64,000 nucleotides of DNA, taken from Sipunculus nudus. Its lineage: Eukaryota > Annelida > Sipuncula > Golfingiida > Sipunculidae. The first letter of the stretch is position 1, and every line of letters begins with the position of its first letter. The notes beneath the pieces were generated by a model that was not told where the DNA came from, made no database searches, and was given only the letters and a program-made list of their open reading frames with translations. The stretch spans positions 15,064,001-15,128,000 of the forward strand of contig CM049308.1 of the NCBI GenBank assembly GCA_026874595.1, read 5' to 3'. This document shows positions 1 to 17,620 of the stretch, one piece after another. A program made the translations under genes and the position numbers.

Positions 1-760
1 GCAGTAATTTTTAACAATTTTATTGTACCAGCTTAAAGCCATTCTTATATTAGAGGTTTTCAGGTTGATCCTGGCGGCATATTTTCGCAAATGGTTGATT
101 TGTTTTGTCACATGTCAAAAGCGTTTTCGTCCATGATTTAGCTTTTTCAGTGCAAACATGACCCAAGGTGTATAGAATTGACGAGAAAAATAAAGAAACG
201 TTGAAAAGCTGCCTGCACATGTTTTAAACAATATCCTCTTTCTTCAGTCACTGCAAGGAAGATAATATCATTTGTGGGAAAACCCAAATCTCAGTCAGTA
301 ACCAAGGTAACAGACACACTATTATATGATTATGCAAGTGTCAGTTCCTGTATATACTCCCTCGTTCGTTCTCTCATTTTTTACAGTTAAGCTTTGAATA
401 TTATTGTTATTTCTCATCAGGAATTCGTGTATGAGCAAAACGTTTCAATTAATTAAAATATTGACCTAAGACCTAATACTCAGCCTAATAAATAAAATCA
501 TTTCTTGTCGAGAAAACCAATTAGCAGCTGGCTTCCTTGCCAGGACAAAGTACCTTATAGGTGAAAATGTCCAAGCCGGTTGTCACTTGGAGATACTGTA
601 AAATATGGTAAAATAAGTAAAATAGGACAAGAAGAAAATAAGAAATCGTGAGTGAGATGACCAACCAAGGTAGTGTGAATATAAAGTAAAGACCTATTTT
701 GCATGAAATTAAATAGATTTCTGTTTAGGAGTTTATGTTTCGTTGTGATATATTGTATCA

Positions 761-1098
761 CTAGAAAAGCACTCAGAGAGCCCAGACCTCCTCCAAGGCT
801 GCTCATTACCCCCATAAAGCATTGTCAGAAATGTAGCAATTTTTCTTTTTAAAAATCCTGGATCCAGATGTTCATCCGGATCACCCTCAAAAGTCAACCA
901 GTTGTTCTTTGTATCATTTCTTAGCTATCCTGAAAAATTCCTTTAAATTCCGTTGATAACTTTATGAATATTGTTCCTAATCGCGCTGCTGTCCCCGGAA
1001 CACCACGGATTAAGGTCCTGTATCTGTGAATGTGTGAAAAAGACTTAACAGACAAACCAACGCTTGCAAAAACATATCCTCTCCCCATGGGGGAGGTA
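761..1098 (-). mobile_element. MITE-like repeat, copy A
   Basis: The minus strand reads tacctcccc...gcaagcgttggtttg, then ggtgatccggatgaacatctggatccagg, then tatgggggtaatgagc.gccttgg.ggaggtctg. The ends are near-inverted (tacctcc / ggaggt). It aligns along most of its length with copies at 12969-13240 and 34206-34484. It has an extra segment around 1000-1040 compared with copy B. ORFs over it are chance. Confidence 0.75.
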
Positions 1099-4000
1099 AA
1101 TATATATATACGGAATATACTCCAATTCAAAGTTACTTTTTTGCTTTTACGTTTGATTATTATAAAACTGTCGCATTGTCCCCTAACCTTAACCCTCAGG
1201 GTCTATACATGCTTTCTCAAATACATAGCGGATATCTTTATATAGTAATTTATATAGGTAATGACTCAATGGCATAATGGGATAATCTCGTTGAACCTCA
1301 GACATTCGCTCTAATGTCTTAACGACACGTTATAACTTCTGGATTTTTCCATTAAAATGTGTTTCATCTAATGCGGCATTCTAGTATGGCATTCGACAGC
1401 CAGACACCAATTACTGATCTAAAATAAAACTACACGTTATAGCATATTTAACCAATGGCATATAAAGAAATATCACATAAACCAGTCCAATAAAGAATTA
1501 AGCGTTTTGTTTAACTTTTTTTAACAACGCCCAATAGGTTTGAAAGTCAAATTTCTGTTTTATATTTTAGCGGAGACACTCAAACTTTTTTGAGTGTGTT
1601 AATAACAAGATTGTGTTATTACATTATTTCCTGTGAGACTGGTGTTTTACAGAAATAATGTCAAATTATCTCTTTCAACCAGAAAAATCCTGTTGAGAGC
1701 ATGTTTCTCTTAACAGCGGAATAAGTCAAGAAAAAATAAAATAAAATTAAGCAAAATTTACGCGGGCATAAGGGCCAGAAAGTGTTAAAGAAATCTACAT
1801 TGCCCTTAGAGGTTTAGTGACGTCATCCATAAACCACCTGTGACACTGAAATTAACCAGCTAGCTTGAACGTAATACTTGTGACTTGATGTTAGTTTCTG
1901 CCAGTTTTGAGTCATTCTGGACTCTGCAAACGATACAAAGCTTTCATACTCGCCTCATGAAAAAAAATAGATGAATATCTCGCATTATTATCAAGGAATG
2001 CATAAATTATGCTGCAATATTTAGGAAATACATTGCTAATGCAGCAATAGGGAGGAACTCTGAAACCTTGCCCCAATATATCAAGGAACTCTGGGACAAT
2101 GCCTGATTATTTAATAAAGGAATATAAATACACGAACATTTTGAAAATATTCAAGGAATACTGATTATTCCATGTACGAATATACAGCTTATTCTTCCCG
2201 GGCGCATTTATCTTCCGAACTGTTTTCAGAACAGGTTGTTCAAATTGACATTATTGTTCTATCTGTCTTATTATTCCGGATGTATGCTTTCAGGAATATG
2301 TACGAACAATGACAGGTAATTAACGCACGTGAATGTCGCCTAGCAGCGCATAATGTCAATTGCAAATGTAAGTACGTGTGTCCGCATGCTAGCCAAGTTA
2401 GACAGTTTAACAAAAATATCCGTTCAATATCGCCGACTGACTGATTGGAAATAATATCTTACCTTGCACTGAATGAGACAAAAATTCCAAAATATGAAAA
2501 TTACCTTACAAAATCTCCTTGAACGCTGTTGCCAAGGTTTATTTAGAATATGTCATTGTACGATGTCCACAGTTGCTCGAATCACTATTTGTGGGGTTGT
2601 TTTGAAATAAAGCAACCTATAAAGCCGTTTCTACTACACACAGGTCTTTATATATTACAATATAAACCCTTTTTACCTGATTAACAGTTTACTAACTTGA
2701 CATCTACATAAACATTTGAAGTCTGAGTTATTGCTAAAATTATAAAATACTTTATCAAATCAGGCCTATATCATAACCAAATAAACAACATTTCGGCACT
2801 TTTATTTCTATGTTCATCTATGTCACTTTAAAGTTCCATGATCATAAACTGTTCCACAATGGGGCCGATTGAAATGTGTGATTTTTTTTTCAATTGACAG
2901 ATCAGTTCCCTTAAGTAAATTAGGATGAAATACAGGAATGAGGCATATTAATGATGATAAAACCAAAATATTTAATTAATTTATTAAAATCAATATCTGA
3001 GACAACGGTCTATTTCTTACATCTCTTTCCCTTGATGTACATTTCAACATGGGCGAATTTTGTTCGACCATGTATATGTAAAAATAAATTGGCGCAATGC
3101 CCCCCCCCCCCCTGTTTCCCCCACCCAAATGCGCCCATACATATTAATAATACGTCAGAGATTTTTCTATTAACATAACAACCTGTTTTTACTACTTAAG
3201 CGCATACGCCTTGAAAAGAAAAGACCATTTTATCGTAGGTTTATTTGAATTCATATATGCCATAAATCTAGACTATTCCATTAGTACAAAAAACAAAAAG
3301 TTAATTTAAAAGAGACAGACATATGACATCGCAGAAATAATATTTAATCACTGAACAATAATTATGATCATGCCTATACAAATTTAAACTTTAATTATAT
3401 TGAATTTTTACAACGTCGTCTGCCCAGGTTGGTTTTATCAATCAGAAAAGGTCAAACTTTTCGAGCAAGTCAGACAAGTTCCAAAGGAAAACATTGCATA
3501 GCTACCGAGGACGCGCTTTCTGATTGGTTGATATGTCTACAACTGGAGTCTTCAGATGGTGACACCGCTGAAGTAACAATGGTTCAGCCAATCACGCATG
3601 TACTTCAAATTTAGCCTGAAGACGATGTGCCATGGCTGTCGGGTCTTACAACGCGAGCCTCTTGCCTGCCTTTCTCAAATATTAAGTGAATAATAAAGAG
3701 ATGGACCATGTAGTACGAAAAAACGCTAGTTAAATGTCAGATAAGTAATAGTTATATGGAAATGACCCAGAATAGTAACAAATTTAACCGAAATCTACAC
3801 TAATAGCAATTCAAGCGCCTGTGATTATATGCAATACTTTGGTCTACAGGTCTGGAGCGAATACAGAATCCTGGAAAAGGGGTGAGAACACCCTGGCACA
3901 GATAAACAAGTGTGTCGGAACTGCTAGTATACTTGATATTCAGCGTACATCATTCTATTTTCCAGATATTTGCCCTCTGCCCCCCCCCCGGTAAATCCGC

Positions 4001-5424
4001 CCCTGCCCTTGATTCTTGCACGAGCAAACATTTTTTTTTTACTTGGGATTTTATTCTTCCTGTTTTCAATGTAGGTTTACAATTCTATCGGTCTGACTAA
4101 GCTACATATGTGCTTAAAAGAATACACGACGGAATACCGGTTTCCGCATGTTTTTCTTCATGACAGTTGTTTATACAGATAATCTTTTGTCCATTCCATT
4201 ACCTCTTAAAAGTTTTGATTGCCATGTTACACCGTCAATTTCATATGCAGCTTTCCTGATAATTAAAAAAAAACATGGACGTTAAAGAAAACTATCTCTA
4301 AAACAGGTGGATAAAGGTTGGCTGAACAGACTTAAATATGAAAAATTATAAAAGTTGCTCGAGATATTTTTTCCATTATTTGAATGCAAAATGGTATCTT
4401 ACTTCTCCCAGTAGGAGAAAAATAATCCAAAATGTAAAAAAAATGTAGCGTGACAGTGATGAGTATTTGGGTGACAGACTGAATAAACACGCTACCTTTA
4501 CTCTTTATTTTTCTTTCTTTTAATGTAATGTACCCCACCTATATCAGAACCTGGCCTTTCGAGCTGATGACGTCATTCAATGCCAAGTCATACGCGACCG
4601 AACTCTCAGACGTCACTGTGAAGTCCTTAAAAAGTCTTTGAATGGTAATGGTACTCGAAGACAGTACAGCCCAATAGAGAGTATAGCTCTATAGACAGTG
4701 CACCTCTATAGACTAGAATGTATTATCTTAAATAGTGCAACAGAATCGCAAACTGAATACTTTTATAAACTTTCCTTAATGAGAGTCTTATTAACTGGTT
4801 TTCCAGTTATCCTCTCAAAAATGCATTTGATATAACTTTCAAACATTTCGAATCGTCCGATAAGGAAAACCATTTTAATTAAAGATAAGGTATGCTAAAA
4901 TGAAGTTTTTTGGGGAGGGGTCCTCCAGTGCTAATTATATCGAACCCCCCCCCCCCCCCCACACACACACACATACCTACACAAATTATGTTAAGTACCT
5001 GTGGACGGAGGGGACATGATTGGACTGGACCAGACTAAGAAAATCCCAGTCCACCACCACCTATCCCTCCAGCCAGACCTTTCCTACACAGATTGCACAC
5101 AAAGCTGACAAGACCCAATCGGACCCGTTTTCCCTGGTACCCTTCATGATTTCCACCGGCAAGTTAAAAAAAGAGGTGTTTTGAACAAGAGTTGAAAAAA
5201 AAACATGAAACACATTATTTTTGCACTGTTGTGGCATGAATACTCCTAGATCACGATATACGAGAAAGACTTATTCCAATATCTGATATCTACTTACTAA
5301 AAATTTTGATGAACCTTCGTAAAAATAGGTCATAGGTTCATTTTATAACAAACGACGATCCCATCGCACATAAGATGTTCCTTTTGTTTATATCCACGTG
5401 TTAATAACGCGGGGCCAACCAAAA

Positions 5425-5580
5425 TGGGGGGGGGGGGGGGCGGATCCAGGATTAAGGTAAGGGGTGGGGGGTGCAACCCAGGAGGACTCATGACATAGCC
5501 TAAAAAAAGGGGGTCCAGGCCGCATAAATTGGTCTGATACCCTTAAAAAAGGTTGCGGAGGCTGAATATAAAACAAACAC
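5425..5580 (+). repeat. G-tract dispersed repeat, copy 1
   Basis: A poly-G run, then aacccaggagga, a tcatgac segment, gggtccaggccgca, ttggtctga and aaaaaggttgcgg.ggctgaa. The same order is found at 28965-29130. Noncoding. Confidence 0.7.
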
Positions 5581-6795
5581 ATACAATAATTTCATCTTGC
5601 GGAAAGTCAGACGATGCAGAATTTTGCTATAAGCGTTTTAAAATTGATGACCTATCAGAGTCCGCATGTATGCAACCAACTGCCTTAGAATACCTGTTTT
5701 TTTTCTGTTTGTTAGCATTGGAGCATGTAACCTGTGTTAACAGATAAGCATAATCATACATCAATCACAGAGGCGTAATAAGAAGTCTTGATAGGTATTA
5801 CCTACAGTAATTATTATGTACGCAGAGTAAATACGTCTATCAAATGTACGGTAAATTTGAGGTATATAATGTATGGGGGTGTAATCAATATTATCTGAAT
5901 GCCTTTGATTAGAACTCAACAAATGCTTCCAATGCAGTGAAAGCATACTTAAGAAAGTGGTGACATCTCAATAATACTGCAGAGATCAGTGATTGCCTTA
6001 AATACCTTTGGAACTTTTTTCTAGCCATGTGGAAGAAAATCTTAAACCCAGAACCATTTATAAATATATACCATTTTTATTTTACATTCATCTTATATAA
6101 ATCTTGATATAGAGTACAATAAAAAGGTAAACGGTTAATTTGACGGGGCCAAGGAATTACTATTGTAAAAATAATTATTAATCCATGAACACTGATTACT
6201 GCTACGTCCACATGAGTTTATACTCATTTTCCGTCGTTTCTTCACGAACGGTATTATTAAACCGGAAAAGGTCAAAGTACCAAACTTCAGGCTTTTTCAA
6301 AGGAAGACCACTGTTCGAGGGAATGATTTCCTTGGTAATCTGGTATTTATGTTAAATGAAATATGCATGGAACATTTAATACAAGATACCATCCCCAACA
6401 GGTCATTTGGCATGAGAAGACATCTATAACATACACGACATGGTCCGCAACTATACGGAGAAGTTGTATCTAAATATTTTAACCCAGAAGGAGAAACTAA
6501 ACTTCCTTTTTTCATTAAATTTAAATGTGATTCAATGCTTTTAGCTGGAGAATTCTGTATGTATTTTGATAAACGTTTTGTCTTCAAACAGAAATTTGCT
6601 CATTTAAAATATACAACCACAGATATATCCAATCATGACTTTATCAATCCTTACCGGAAGAGTTGTTATTGTTATTGGAACACCAGGAAGAAAAGAATAT
6701 AATTGCTGAAGCTCAACATTATGATGAAAAAAAATAAAATAATAAAACCAAATTACATAAATAGGAAAAGACACATGCAAGGTAAATACCACCGT

Positions 6796-6970
6796 CTCCT
6801 CAAAGCAATTTGATGGAGAGAAATTCTGTCTGGACATTTATAAAACTATCTGACTCTCGTCAAAGCAATTTGTTTGAGAGAAAGTCTGTCTGGACATTAA
6901 TAAAACTGACTCTCATCAAAGCAATTTGATTGAGAGAAATTCTGTCTGGATATTTATAAAACTATCTGAA
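6796..6970 (+). repeat. Tandem repeat, three copies of about 60 bp
   Basis: caaagcaatttgatggagag recurs, with minor changes, from 6801, 6861 and 6917, each followed by aaattctgtctggacattta and taaaactatctga. The copies are near-identical, so the expansion is recent. Noncoding. Confidence 0.85.
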
Positions 6971-8169
6971 GCACGATTACTACACATCTGCTGGCCTATG
7001 AAACGAGAACACCAGCTAGAATTAATAGTGTCATGATGTCAGAGGTGAAATGTCCACACGACAAGAAAACTGCTGTGCTTTTCTGCATACGTTACTGCAT
7101 GCCTTCTTGTACAAATACTGCACATCAAGATCCGGTTTGCAAAAACTTATCCGCAGCCGCACGCCGGATTGTACAAATAGATACAGTCTTTCTTAGTTTA
7201 ATGTGTACGTTTTATCGTGGAAGATTCCGTACAAAAGAGTCCTAGTTTTAGTATCCTTTACTATCCGAAATTTTGAACGAATTGGAAAAAGACAGAGGCA
7301 ATGTACAGGATTTCTACCATCAAAGTTCATATATACCGCCCAATAGACAGAATGTATGGGGAAGGTAAAAATGAAATTTGAAAAGTAGAGAAATTAAATC
7401 CGAACAAAACACTAGGAATTTGTTTTCAACCTCTTAGCTGATATGCATATTTATATTTGCCATGTCTTTTAAAAACCCTACCATGCGGTAGTCGACATAT
7501 TTGTTAGAACATACATCCATGACCATATCGATTTATCTATATACATATATAGATGTATGCATTTGTGCCTTTCTGCAGACTACGTAATCTTCAATTACAA
7601 AAAAAAGTCATATGGTCATAATCACAGCATGATATCACGAACTAGACATTTTCCGTTTAAAATCAATCAACAGAGTTAATCACAATGCATAATTATAAAA
7701 ATTGGCATATGATAATTAAACATTTTGTGCTGGCAGAGATATTTAAATAGATGATTTCTTTGAATAACACAAGAAATGATCAGTGATGGTCTTCATAACG
7801 TTAGACGCTTCAAGTAATAAATAGCCATATTTCTAGGAACTCCAATGTTATTTTTTTATCATTAAAACCCATACTTTCCTAAATCATGTGGTATAATCGA
7901 TGTAACCATGGTGAACACCAAGTTCAACGCTCAGACTGAGCATATACAGAAATAAGCATTCGGTCGCAAATTAAATGTTATTAAACATTCCATACAGCTG
8001 TCATTTAAGTTTTTCAAAGTAACAAAGAACATTTTTCTTTCATGGGGCGCTTCGCGCGCGTGTGTATTGGTGTGTGTCATTGTTTATTAGTATGAGTTTG
8101 TTTTCTTTATCAGAAAAAAATGTTCGCTATATATGCACTGACAAAACATAAATACACTTATACATATTT

Positions 8170-8785
8170 CCAATGTGTTATTATTTTTAATTTATTTATG
8201 TATATTAACGTGCCAAACTCACTGTATTAAAATACAATAGCTCTAAGGCACTGTACACAGTAAAATGCATGAAGATGATTAAAAAAGAATATCAGAGACA
8301 GTTAATACAATTATAATTAAAATGCCTAAAAAAGTAGATGTGCAGAAAACTAAATATTCGAGAATCCAAACAAAGTCGATGACAACGGCTTATAATATGC
8401 CAACTAGAAAAGGTGTTTTTAGCAGTCTTTTAAAACACGGAACACTTGAGGCATCCTTGATATGTTGAGGAAGATTATTCCAGAGGATATCGGAGGAGTA
8501 TCTAAATGATCTCTTTCCGAATGTGTCCTGGCACTCGGCACCTCAAGGAGAGATTTATTGGCTAACCTTAGTGCACGCACCGGACGATACTCCTTAACCA
8601 TGTCAGCGAGGTATGAAGGTGCTAAGCCAAGGAGGGCTTTGAAGGTAAGCAGCAGCATTTTAAAGCAAGGTCTGTACTCCACCGGCAGCCAATGTAGCTC
8701 AATAGGTACTGGTTTGATGTGTGCTCGCCGCTGGGTGAGTGTGATAAGCCGAGCACAATTTTGTAGGTCAGTAAGTCTGTTTCAT
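8170..8785 (-). pseudogene. 3' end of a decayed non-LTR retrotransposon (RT C-terminus plus 3' tail)
   Basis: Conceptual translation of 8785-8390 gives the C-terminal signature of CR1/L2/Nimb-type reverse transcriptases. It runs LQNCARLITLTQRRAHI, then ELHWLPVEYRPCFK, then LLLTFKALLGLAPSYLADM, then RSFRYSSDILWNNLPQHIK, with a TAA at 8390-8392. The frame changes by one base between VPSARTH and FGKRSFR, near 8518-8530, so the copy is frameshifted, and it is truncated on its 5' side near 8785. Beyond the stop, the minus strand carries a line-tail motif (TGTACAGTGCCTTAGAG ... ATAAATAAATT ... AATAATAA), typical of the 3' end of such elements. The domain match is clear; the exact clade is not. Confidence 0.85.
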
Positions 8786-9343
8786 CATATATTAATGAAC
8801 GTCTAACTTAAACATGAACATGTATATATTTGTGTGCCTGCGAATCTTGACCCGGATTACAAAAATCCCATATGTGACGTACTTTTAACCTATAACGGCC
8901 TACCTCCTCCTGAGCACTACGCCAAAGGATGGGGGGGGGGGGGTTGTTATACTCCCAAAAGGCGTATACATTGTTGAATATTTGTGGCGTACATACAGGT
9001 TGTCACCTTAAAGAAACAGTGTTGCAAACAATGAACACAATTTACAAACCATTGTCGGAACAATAACGCTATACACTATACATTGTCATGGAGCATTGCA
9101 CTTACAATCTGTGTAGTGGTATTTGTAAATGCGATCGTCATTTTACCCCCTTATCTTCACTCGAGGGAAAACAATAAAACAATGATCTCACATCATGTAG
9201 TCAATATAAAGATATTTTGGGGTATTCTCCCTGCTGCATGCAAAGTCGCTGTGCCGACGCATGTAGTGGGTAGCACTCTGACGTCACGGTAGTGACGTCA
9301 CTTCGCTGGTTCCTATAACAGTGTGCAAATACACAGAGGGGTC

Positions 9344-9412
9344 GCGGATCTGCTGTAGCATGGGATAGAGCAGACGACCGGCAGAGGTCATGGGTTCGAT
9401 TCCTATCCACAT
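9344..9412 (+). repeat. tRNA-like SINE head (putative)
   Basis: A pol III B-box-like GGGTTCGATTCCTATCC at about 9391-9407 follows a weak A-box-like segment (TAGCATGGGATAGAGCAG). It does not fold into a convincing complete tRNA and has no recognisable anticodon arm, so I read it as a SINE head or tRNA-derived relic rather than a tRNA gene. Confidence 0.4.
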
Positions 9413-9515
9413 TGTTAACCGAATTTTCTTATCCATGTTTCATTTCGATATTTCATGAGCCAGGATGGTTATTCATACATTTCCTCATACCATATATGCC
9501 GCACACTGTATATTA

Positions 9516-9860
9516 TGGAGCGTTGTGACGTAATGGTTAAGGCGCTGGACTTGTGACCGCAAGGTAGTGGGTTCGCGTCACGATCTGACCGCCGTCAGAC
9601 TCCTAGGCAAACTCTTTACCATAAGGATGCGCTCTCTCGACCCGGAGTGAATGAGCACTGGTCATGGGAGGAAGGAATATGTAGAACGAATATTCTTCTA
9701 GCGCTTGATGTGGCTGCTTGGGTTGTAGGCTCCCCAGGGAGCCGAGAAAATCTACAAGAATGAACAAGCCCGAAAGACCAGGAAGGCAAAGTGTAAAGTC
9801 TGATGAGACGGACATCGTCGGTGATATCCGACTATAAACCTCCACCTTTACCTTTACACC
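9516..9860 (+). mobile_element. tRNA-derived SINE
   Basis: The head has an A-box (TAATGGTTAAGGCGC, 9531-9545) and a B-box (GGGTTCGCGTC, about 9568-9579) at normal pol III spacing. A roughly 230-bp body follows, and then a short repetitive tail (cctccacctttacctttac) near 9838-9858. Size, promoter boxes and tail are those of an invertebrate tRNA-derived SINE. ATAT-like sequence flanks both sides, but it is too short to call a duplication. An ORF on the minus strand (9603-10013) crosses this element and is not a gene. Confidence 0.75.
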
Positions 9861-10377
9861 ATATAAGGCAACCACTCCTTCCTCATTGCATGCAAAGTCG
9901 CTGTGCCGAAGTGAAATTCTCGTAGTGATCCCAAAAGCAAACTGAAGACTATAAAAAATCCATAACAAATATCGAAGAAGATCTATAACTGCTGCAGTAT
10001 CGGAACGGCCCACAAACTGACTCGATCACACTCTTTCGTGTACGCTGGAATATTCCTCTCTCCTCTCTCTCGGCTCTAAACACAGCCCCCTATTTATAAC
10101 TTTTCATCGGAAAAATCTAGAAACTTCTACTTCACGAACAATCTAGAGAACCCAACAATATACATAATACACACGCCCAAAGAACATTACAAGACACGCG
10201 CTCATACAGCGCGACCAGCCAAGAATATTCCAGATGAACGCTGTGTCTTTACACGCCAGGGTTCACCAAGCACGGATTAAACCGAGCGCTGTGTAGAGTT
10301 CACACGTGGGCCACACGAACCAAATGTCAACAACACACTGAACACCCCTGCGCACAATAAAACAGACATCTGTAACA
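9861..10377 (-). mobile_element. LTR-like block, related to the solo LTRs at 27.7 and 59.1 kb
   Basis: Read on the minus strand from 10377 it begins TGTTACAGATGTCTG and has a TTTTATTGTG segment and a TTGTTGACATTTGGTT segment in the same order as the two solo LTRs. It also carries a TATAAATA (10098-10091) followed by GGGGGCTGTGTTTAGAGCC, matching the position of their TATA box and GGGGCTGTTTT. The 3' end is not clear and may be interrupted by the SINE. Primary similarity is low outside these landmarks, so this is a divergent relative at best. Confidence 0.55.
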
Positions 10378-10668
10378 GTATTTATGTATATGCATGTATA
10401 TACTTGTTGTGTATATTAAAGAGCGTTTGTTGGTGGGATATGAAGTCAAGAAAAACATTTATTTAAAAAAATAAAAAAGCAGCACTGGAAAAGTAAGAAA
10501 TTTACCAAATCTGGGAATGGTTACAAGACACATACTGACTACGTTATAAAATATTAACAAAATCTTTTTCACGTAATTCCTACGAAAACCATACATTTTT
10601 TAATTTTATTTTATGTCATCTAATGTTGACTCAGGTCACTACACACCAATTGTCATGCAGACGTTTAA

Positions 10669-10782
10669 ATACATATTATATACTTCAAAGGAAAAACTGC
10701 AAAGACAATAAATAGGAAAATACATATTATATACTTCATAGGAAAAACTGCATAGACGATAAATAGGAAAATACATTTTACG
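10669..10782 (+). repeat. Tandem repeat, 51-bp unit, two copies plus a partial third
   Basis: atacatattatatacttca begins at 10669 and 10720, and a third unit starts atacattttacg at 10771. Each unit carries ggaaaaactgcaaagac and aaataggaaa. Noncoding. Confidence 0.8.
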
Positions 10783-12968
10783 AGTTTATAGCCAAACCTC
10801 CAGCTATCCAATATAACCTGTTGTCCACATGGTCATGATTTCCGACGGAAAATCTGATAAAAAAATTTATTACAATTTATTCTTAGAATGGGAAACATTA
10901 TACGTAGAACCCTGAAACAACCATGAGTGCACTTTCTAGAATTCTGCCTTCATAAGTGTTTACATGGATGAAATGTCTACACCTTTTTTTCAAAATCAGA
11001 TAGCCAATCTAAAAAGCATAATCCTAAAAAAACAGTACTCATCATGTTGTGGCCGATCCTTAGCACACCGGGAGATCGGTGTTACGATATTTATTAATGA
11101 TGACCTTTATGAGTCCTTTAATTGCTTCTAGCTGATTCCCTAAGCGAACATATAGGGACCCCATGCCGGGTTGAGTCTTTAAAAGTCCCCAATGGGTACC
11201 CGGTAATGAGCACACTAAGTATCGTATCTATAGCGACCATTGGGTCGAGGCATCATTTAATGCTTCCTGCCAATGGGTCATAACATTTAAATTTCACGAC
11301 TCTTTTTTACGACATTAATCTATATTTCAAGATCTGTATATTTTTTTCCCATTTCGTGTTAACCTACACCATGCGATGTGGTACTTAATTTGACCTATAA
11401 ACAGCAGTGTCTACATAAAAGTTAAACCAGATGAATATTAATGTTCTTAAAGACACAGACCAGAATACTGGTTATTTTTGAATTTCTGTGCATTTGTACA
11501 GTCTGAGGTATACCTTCGCTGGGAATTACCCCATTCATTCAAAATCAGCAAAAAAATCATTTAGAATGAATATGACCCTTAAAATTATGTATCATATTAC
11601 TCTAGTACAGTATGTGTGCTGATAGTTTACTAAACATCACAGTAGATGAAAACATTTGTGCTCCCTTTACCATGTGTCCATGATAATCACAAATTTCCAT
11701 TATTTTTTTTTTTAAACATAATTTTTTGCATTTAAACGGGGCGTGCACTCGGACTCAGACCTTGTGAACTCGACTACAACAATGCTGTCAGGGTACGTTT
11801 AAACGTGTTGTTACCCCCATTTGTGCAGTTGTAAATAAAAGATGTGAAGTTTTAATTCTAGATTATGTAGTTCTAAACTTAAAGTTTCCTTGCTAGTTAT
11901 GGAATAAAAAAAAAAAACACTGTTATGCATGACAATGAATAGACATGAATTTAAACGATCACTCATAGAAAAACTATACACCTTATAACTGGCCCTGCTA
12001 CAAGTTTGAAAACATCTGTCATAATTCTGTAGTAAATTTTGTACCTGCCATGTTTACATCATATCTCCTCACTGACTCATGATAATCATATTGCATAAAT
12101 AAGCTATATCATATATATACACAAACTCGATCTCACACATTTATGGTTTAACCTTAAAATCAAAAGGACATCAAAAATGTTCCTTGGCATTCAACTACTA
12201 AATTAATTTAGGTGGGACTTAAGAACTCATTTTATGGTGATGGGGCGCGATCGGTTACATTTTTGTGCAAATTTCCATAAATAGATGATCACTGTTAGGC
12301 TAAAAGAGTAAAAGGTATGGTTCTCAGGCACCGCGCGCGTCAAGTTTAATCCCCCGCATCAAAATTTTTTATTTTGAATTTCAATAGAAACTTAACAATT
12401 TTAAACTTAAGCCGCTCAGACATACCTTTAAAGAAGATAAATTAATTCAATTTTGATAAGATTTCCTTCGTTATGTTGTGCTTTTACCTGTTTGACCTTT
12501 ATATCGAAACTTATAAAAAGTTAAAACAAAAATCGCCCGACTGATTTCTGAAAAAAATGCATTAGAATCAAACCCTTTTTGGGACTTAAAGGAATATGTA
12601 TGTATATGTGAGGTAGGCTTGGTGTCTCCACTTCCTAAACTCCTATAGGAGCATTCAGTCTGACCCAAGCGAGGTAAGTGAAAAATAAGCTTGTAAGGAG
12701 TGTTTTTTTTTATTAAACAAGGACATTCATGTATATTGATATACCGAATACATTAACATAGGCATTACCTTTTACAAAACAGTAACAAATCGGATCCAGA
12801 AAATAATATACATTGTCCAGTTTTAAATAAAGAAATATTAAAAATACAAACAAAACGATCACACTTTTCTAGAAAACCTATAGGAGGGTTAAGGTTTATG
12901 GCTTATCAGTTCTAATCAGAACAAGTTAAAGACTGACACTCAGAGAATTTTTTTTCGTAATATCGTTA
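10783..12968. other. Intergenic AT-rich region
   Basis: No supportable gene. It contains a short GACTCG motif fragment (11745-11775) and otherwise unremarkable sequence. Confidence 0.55.
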
Positions 12969-13240
12969 TTACCTCAGCCAAGGGGCGCGGGAAATGTTTT
13001 TGCCAGCGTTGGTTTGTGTTAGAACATTACTCAAAAAATTCCTTCGGAATTTGAGGAAATTTTTAAGATAGCTCGGCAATGATACAACATGGAACAATTG
13101 GTTAAATTTTGGGGGTGATCCGGATCGCCATCTGGATCCAGGCAAATTTTGAAGGGAAAATGCTGCATTTCTGACAATGCCATATGGGGGTAATGAGCTG
13201 TTTTGGCGGAGGTCTGCGCCCTCAGAGTGCTTTTCTGGTT
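12969..13240 (+). mobile_element. MITE-like repeat, copy B
   Basis: Same family as 761-1098. It shares gccagcgttggtttgtgtta, gctcggcaatgatacaa, ggtgatccggatcgccatc, the tatgggggtaatgagctg stretch and the terminal ttggcggaggtctgcgc. A cctcagccaa end and a ttggcggagg end form the inverted terminus. A long AT microsatellite starts 80 bp beyond it. Confidence 0.8.
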
Positions 13241-13320
13241 TTATCTGAAAAAAAAAAATCTTCTCGCCTAAGATTCCGAGAGCACGGCTGCGAGCACTGG
13301 ATTTGCGACAGCACATGAAC

Positions 13321-13321
<1 letters not shown>

Positions 13322-13390
<69 letters not shown>
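13322..13390. repeat. (TA)n microsatellite, 69 bp
   Basis: A pure TA run, which creates the YIYIY ORFs on the minus strand (13222-13456). Not coding. Confidence 0.97.

Positions 13391-17620
<4,230 letters not shown>

Larger units (their letters stand above)
1099..8169. other. Intergenic AT-rich region
   Basis: Apart from the G-tract repeat (5425-5580) and the 60-bp tandem array (6796-6970), I see poly-C runs (3107, 3980, 4945) and unremarkable AT-rich sequence. ORFs of 60-96 codons here have no recognisable domains, signal peptides or splice-consistent borders. Confidence 0.6.

Noticed and set aside
6796-6970. CRISPR array
   Set aside because: Three adjacent near-identical units without unique spacers, in a eukaryotic genome; a plain tandem repeat.
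8558-8806. Plus-strand ORF
   Set aside because: Antisense shadow of the LINE reverse-transcriptase fragment.
9344-9412. tRNA gene
   Set aside because: Only B-box-like sequence is convincing; no complete cloverleaf or clear anticodon arm.
9603-10013. 136-codon minus-strand ORF
   Set aside because: Crosses a SINE and LTR-like sequence; no protein similarity recognised.
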